17,346 nt of DNA from JAWLFY01 sp964462125. GTDB lineage: Bacteria > Planctomycetota > Planctomycetia > Pirellulales > Pirellulaceae. The notes under the pieces are model-generated. The model made no database searches. It was not told where the DNA came from and worked only from the letters and a program-made list of their open reading frames with translations. Positions within the stretch are counted from its first letter, which is position 1; each line of letters begins with the position of its first letter. Shown piece after piece: positions 14,184 through 17,346 of the stretch. The translations under genes were made by a program, and so were the position numbers. Location: contig CAYWXT010000107.1 of the NCBI GenBank assembly GCA_964462125.1, positions 1 through 17,346 on the forward strand, written 5' to 3'.

Positions 14184-15731
14184 TCAGGCGATCGCACCGC
14201 CCGCGACCGCGTCGGACGGGTAGGCGTGCATGCCGTGCTCGGAAATATCCAATCCTGCCTGTTCTTCCTCCGCGGAGACCCGCAACATGCCCACGGCCTT
14301 CAGCGCCCCGAACACCACCGACATGCTGATGAACGCCCAAACACAGATCACCACCGTCGCGATTGACTGAACCGCCACAAATCCGGCCACGGTTTCGATT
14401 CCATCCGGTAAGTCCCCAAAGATCCCAGTGGCGATCCCGCCCCACACACCGCACAAACCGTGGACCGGCCAAGCCCCCACCGGGTCGTCAATCCTGAACT
14501 TGTCCAACAACACGATTCCCGTGACGACCAAGGCTCCCCCGATCGCCCCGATCACCAATGACTCCACTTGCGTCACCCGATCGCAGTTGGCCGTGATCGA
14601 AACCAATCCGCCCAGTGCACCGTTGAGCGCCATCGTCAGGTCGGGTTTGCCGAACAATCCCCAGGCGGTGATCATCGCGAAAACAGCACCCGCCGCCGCA
14701 GAGATCGTGGTGGTCAAAGCGATGTATGTCGTTGCCTCCGCATTCACGGCACCGGAATAGGTCAGCTGGCTGCCAGGGTTGAACCCATACCAACCCACCC
14801 AAAGAACAAACACGCCGAGCGCCGCAAAGGCAATGTTGTGGCCTGGAATCGGCACACTCTTGCCGTCCGACGTGTAGCGGCCGAGCCGCGGTCCTAAGAA
14901 CATCGCGCCGGCCAGCCCAGCAAACCCGCCCACGGCATGAACCACCACGCTGCCAGCAAAGTCCTGGAATCCCATCGCGTCCAGAAACCCACCGCCCCAC
15001 ATCCAAGCCCCGCTGATCGGATAGATGATCCCCGTCAGTATCGCACTGTAGATCAGGTATGACTGAAACTTCATCCGCCCGGCGACCGCGCCCGAAACAA
15101 TCGTCGCGGCCGTGGCGGCAAAGGCAACCTGAAACAAGAAGTCGGCTGAGTTGCTGGCGTAGGCACCATCATCGTAGGTCGGCGCCGCTGCCCAAATTTC
15201 TGCCCCGTCAAGCTCGCCGACTTGAGCATCCCGCTCAACAAACGAAGACGGCACGCCGAGAAACCCTTCCGCAATCCACTCCCCGGGGTACATCAACCCG
15301 TAACCGATGAACAGGAACAGCAGAACGCCGACGGAGAGGTCCATCACGTTCTTCGCCAAAATGTTCACCGTGTTCTTGGCGGAATTCAGCCCCACCTCGA
15401 CCATCGCAAAACCGGCCTGCATAAACAGCACCAGCACTGCGCAGACGAACATGATCAGCGTGTTGATCGTGTAGTCGTTCGACGCTTCATACGACAGTGC
15501 CGCCGTCGCATCGCCGTCATTCCAACCCCCGGGGTTGCCCGCCCCAGCATTCGCCCCCGCAGCATCCTCCGCCGCGACGCCGGCGCCATCCGCTTCGGTG
15601 GCTTCAACAACCTCCGCTGTCGCCGAGGGCCCTTCCTGGGCCGAAGCGACCGACGCGAGTGAAACACCGACCCCCACGATCCCCGCAAGGAGTGCCAAAC
15701 TGAGCCATTCAAGCCTGAAACTATGATTCAT
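14184..15731 (-). CDS. amt: Amt/MEP-type ammonium transporter
   Basis: Amt trimers conduct ammonium across the inner membrane and are blocked by P-II when nitrogen is plentiful. The 515-aa product begins with a cleavable signal peptide (hydrophobic 9-26, 'SVASAQ'), then an Ala/Glu/Gly-rich, probably disordered segment (about 33-75), then about eleven membrane helices. The family signature surrounds D257 in 'FQDFAGSVVVHAVGG'. The twin pore histidines are H265 and H424 ('WPVHGLCGVWGG'). 'MQAGFAMVEVGLNSAKN' (104-120) is the conserved first-helix motif. The C-terminal tail, 'LDISEHGMHAYPSD', is the cytoplasmic region that contacts the channel in relatives. ATG 15731 is the start; a TTG directly before it only lengthens the frame. 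AAGGCGG lies about 8 bases upstream. glnB follows. Confidence 0.95.
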   Translation of the reverse strand: MNHSFRLEWLSLALLAGIVGVGVSLASVASAQEGPSATAEVVEATEADGAGVAAEDAAGANAGAGNPGGWNDGDATAALSYEASNDYTINTLIMFVCAVLVLFMQAGFAMVEVGLNSAKNTVNILAKNVMDLSVGVLLFLFIGYGLMYPGEWIAEGFLGVPSSFVERDAQVGELDGAEIWAAAPTYDDGAYASNSADFLFQVAFAATAATIVSGAVAGRMKFQSYLIYSAILTGIIYPISGAWMWGGGFLDAMGFQDFAGSVVVHAVGGFAGLAGAMFLGPRLGRYTSDGKSVPIPGHNIAFAALGVFVLWVGWYGFNPGSQLTYSGAVNAEATTYIALTTTISAAAGAVFAMITAWGLFGKPDLTMALNGALGGLVSITANCDRVTQVESLVIGAIGGALVVTGIVLLDKFRIDDPVGAWPVHGLCGVWGGIATGIFGDLPDGIETVAGFVAVQSIATVVICVWAFISMSVVFGALKAVGMLRVSAEEEQAGLDISEHGMHAYPSDAVAGGAIA

Positions 15732-15734
15732 CAA

Positions 15735-16239
15735 CGCACCGCCTTCTTCGAAGCTGTGAAAGATTCCGGCCCACGGTCAACACAACCGCCTGCCGTCGTG
15801 GCGAGCGGTTGCCATCCGGATTCTCTCATCGCCCGACTCCTGCCCGGGCCATCTTGAAATGAAGCTCGAGAGTCGATCGCTGATCGAAATAACGTCCGCT
15901 CGACCCGATCCCTTGGCAACCGCCGAGCCATTCCTGCTGCTGGAAGCCCAAAGGCCGATCACAAGTCATGCGGCAGCAACGTTTTAAATTTTTTATCGCC
16001 AGGCCGTTTTCCGCCCTGAGTCTCACTCGGAGAGACAACCGAATGCCTGTCTCGCAAGCATTTCCAGTCGAACAGTGCCCAATTGATTGGCATGCCGAGG
16101 CTCCCGATTCACTGCGTCCACGTTGCAGCCGGGGCATGAAAAAACGGCAGCCCCCTTTCAGACAGAGGGCTGCCGTTGCGATTGTGGAGCTCGCTTGGTC
16201 CGCCGATCGGTTGATCGACGGAAACCGTCGACCAACACC
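15735..16239. other. Intergenic region upstream of amt
   Basis: These 505 bases separate the porin stop from the amt start; both genes are on the minus strand. They contain the porin terminator (16139-16177). An A+T-rich island at about 15980-16000 is unlike the surrounding G+C-rich sequence and could hold an amt promoter. A frame at 15826-16137 shows no family features and I do not call it. If transcription starts near the island, the amt leader would be about 250 bases. I recognise no riboswitch, tRNA or ncRNA in it. Confidence 0.5.
16139..16177 (-). terminator. Intrinsic terminator of the porin gene
   Basis: On the minus strand an 11-bp perfect stem (16177-16167 with 16153-16143) encloses a 13-base loop. 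It runs directly into six U residues (16144-16139, the first two pairing at the stem base). It lies about 63 bases after the porin stop. This is a textbook Rho-independent terminator and shows that the porin and amt are separate transcription units. Confidence 0.9.
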
Positions 16240-17346
16240 TTAGAACTGGAAGATCGTGTCGATCCCGAAGGTGGCCTGGCTGCGGTCATTGTCCTCCAAC
16301 AGGTCGATGTCGGCGGCGGCGAACTCGTCATCGCTGAGACCCTGCACCCAGTCCCAACGGATTTCGGGCCGCACGATCACGTTGGCGTGCGGTCGATAGT
16401 TCAACCCGAACGTCAACGCGTAGACATCGAAGTCGCCGGGCGGTTCATCGCCGACGGGGACCGTTTGGTCCTCGCCATAGAACCCGCGGCTGTCCTTGTC
16501 CACCTGCCACCATTCGAAACGACTGCCAACCGCCCAGCAGTCGTTGAGCCGGTAGATCAGGTACTGGTTGAGGCCATAGGTATCCCGCACGGTGTTGCCC
16601 GCGGCGTCTTCGGTGCTGAGCACATCGCTCTGCGAGATGTACTGGAGACGATCGGTGAGGGTGTGCTGCGAGACGATCGAGTGCATGTAGCCCCGTTCGG
16701 CAACGTCGTTGAATCGTCGTTCCCCGAATCGCCCTGCCGTGGTCGTGTAGGTCAGATTCCAGAGGTCGGTCATCTGCAGCGAAAGTCCCCCGAGGAACGC
16801 GTCTCCGTTATCATCGAAACCGCTGTCCCAACCGAACGTGTGGCCGCCATAGAGGGTCACGTCGTCGCTATAGTCGTACGTGCCGAGTACGCCGGTGTGG
16901 GTGAACGGCTCGCTGTTGACCATCGTGTAGGCGTGGCTGTAGAAGAAGTTCTCCGGCGCCGGAACGACTTCATATCCGATGATCGTGTAAAAGTGCCCCA
17001 TGATCACCGACAGGTCGCCGTAGCCCGCTTCCAGATAAACCTGGGGCAGTGCGTGACCGTAACCCGAGTTGTCTGGCCCGTTGTCCCAGGAGTTATCCCA
17101 GCCCCGCGGGTCGGTGCCGAAGGCCTGGGTATTGGGGCCGTCGGTCCCGTAGACATAGTCGATCCGGCCGCCAATGTCGAATCCCTGGGAGGTGTCGATC
17201 TGCCTCTCGGCGTACAACCAGGCCTGCTGCATCTGGAATTCATCCGGCCGCTCGTTGAACAGCGGCAAGGCTTTGTTGTGATAGCCCATTTGGACCCAAC
17301 CACCAGCCGAGTAGTTGCAGTGATCGCCAAACAGGGACCATGGTTC
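16240..17346 (-). CDS. Outer-membrane beta-barrel porin, BBP2-like (5' end outside window)
   Basis: The frame is open to the right edge, so the N-terminus, including any signal peptide, is missing; about 368 residues are visible. They alternate polar and aromatic residues in many short strands, with Gly/Asp/Asn-rich turns ('WDNSWDNGPDNSGYG', 'FDDNGDAF'), and the last residue is Phe, as in outer-membrane barrels. The visible start 'SAGGWVQMGYHNKALPLFNERPDEFQMQQAWLYAER' and the inner 'VIMGHFYTIIGYEVVPAPENFFYSHAYTM' match the putative beta-barrel porin-2 family (BBP2, OmpL-like) that is expanded in planctomycetes. It probably allows diffusion of small solutes through the outer membrane; selectivity is unknown. 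It ends at a strong terminator. Confidence 0.85.
   Translation of the reverse strand, partial: EPWSLFGDHCNYSAGGWVQMGYHNKALPLFNERPDEFQMQQAWLYAERQIDTSQGFDIGGRIDYVYGTDGPNTQAFGTDPRGWDNSWDNGPDNSGYGHALPQVYLEAGYGDLSVIMGHFYTIIGYEVVPAPENFFYSHAYTMVNSEPFTHTGVLGTYDYSDDVTLYGGHTFGWDSGFDDNGDAFLGGLSLQMTDLWNLTYTTTAGRFGERRFNDVAERGYMHSIVSQHTLTDRLQYISQSDVLSTEDAAGNTVRDTYGLNQYLIYRLNDCWAVGSRFEWWQVDKDSRGFYGEDQTVPVGDEPPGDFDVYALTFGLNYRPHANVIVRPEIRWDWVQGLSDDEFAAADIDLLEDNDRSQATFGIDTIFQF

Noticed and set aside
15826..16137. Minus-strand frame of about 103 codons between the porin and amt
   Set aside because: It has no domain, no ribosome binding site and an odd composition. It begins next to the porin terminator.
13823..16138. 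Sigma-54 (-24/-12) promoter for amt or glnB
   Set aside because: Near matches on the minus strand had the wrong spacing between the GG and GC elements or lacked one of them.
1..17346. A new mobile, defence or biosynthetic system
   Set aside because: Almost every gene belongs to a familiar housekeeping, transport or envelope family. No integrase, transposase, nuclease-helicase set or biosynthetic core enzyme is present.

Overview
The window looks like a chromosomal segment from a planctomycete, probably a Rhodopirellula-like member of the Pirellulaceae. The base composition is high in G+C. Four gene types point this way: a Planctomycete/Verrucomicrobia-type cytochrome c domain at the end of a long protein, a planctomycete-style BBP2 beta-barrel porin, a short conserved lipoprotein ending in a 'PLPEPVRNRLG' tail, and a serine-rich lipoprotein of no known family. 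Starts other than ATG are common. This assignment is inferred from protein families; no rRNA or other marker gene is present.

Layout, left to right. (1) 2-2625, plus strand: the 3' part of a heme-binding PVC-type protein, then a secreted ceramidase-like hydrolase. (2) 2654-3954, minus strand: tatC, interrupted in the assembly by 100 Ns. The two gap edges are the same 55 bp, and merging them restores one reading frame, so the gene is very probably intact. (3) 4092-7639, plus strand: a class I mannose-6-phosphate isomerase, a small lipoprotein, an RsuA/RluB-type pseudouridine synthase, and a PyrK-type iron-sulfur flavoprotein whose start overlaps the preceding stop. (4) 7660-8616, minus strand: the Ser-rich lipoprotein, divergent from mgtE (8883-10262, plus strand), a CBS-domain magnesium channel/transporter. 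(5) 10275-15731, minus strand, transcribed right to left: amt, glnB (P-II), a DJ-1/PfpI protein, ubiE, ubiX and ubiA. (6) 16240 to the right edge, minus strand: the 3' part of an outer-membrane porin, with a clear intrinsic terminator.

How the genes work together. amt and glnB are the usual ammonium-uptake and nitrogen-sensing pair, but in the opposite order to the classical glnK-amtB arrangement. ubiE, ubiX and ubiA are joined by two 4-base GTGA overlaps and fit late quinone synthesis. In a planctomycete that most likely means menaquinone by the futalosine route, with the UbiA homologue acting like MqnP; this is inference. The remaining genes are mostly housekeeping or envelope functions.

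I found no CRISPR array, transposase, phage gene, toxin-antitoxin pair or defence island, and no convincing new multi-gene system. The points most worth checking are the spurious-looking gap in tatC and the long acidic insertion in that protein, the P-II protein lacking Tyr51, the amt-glnB order with a strong hairpin between the genes, and the overlapping quinone genes.
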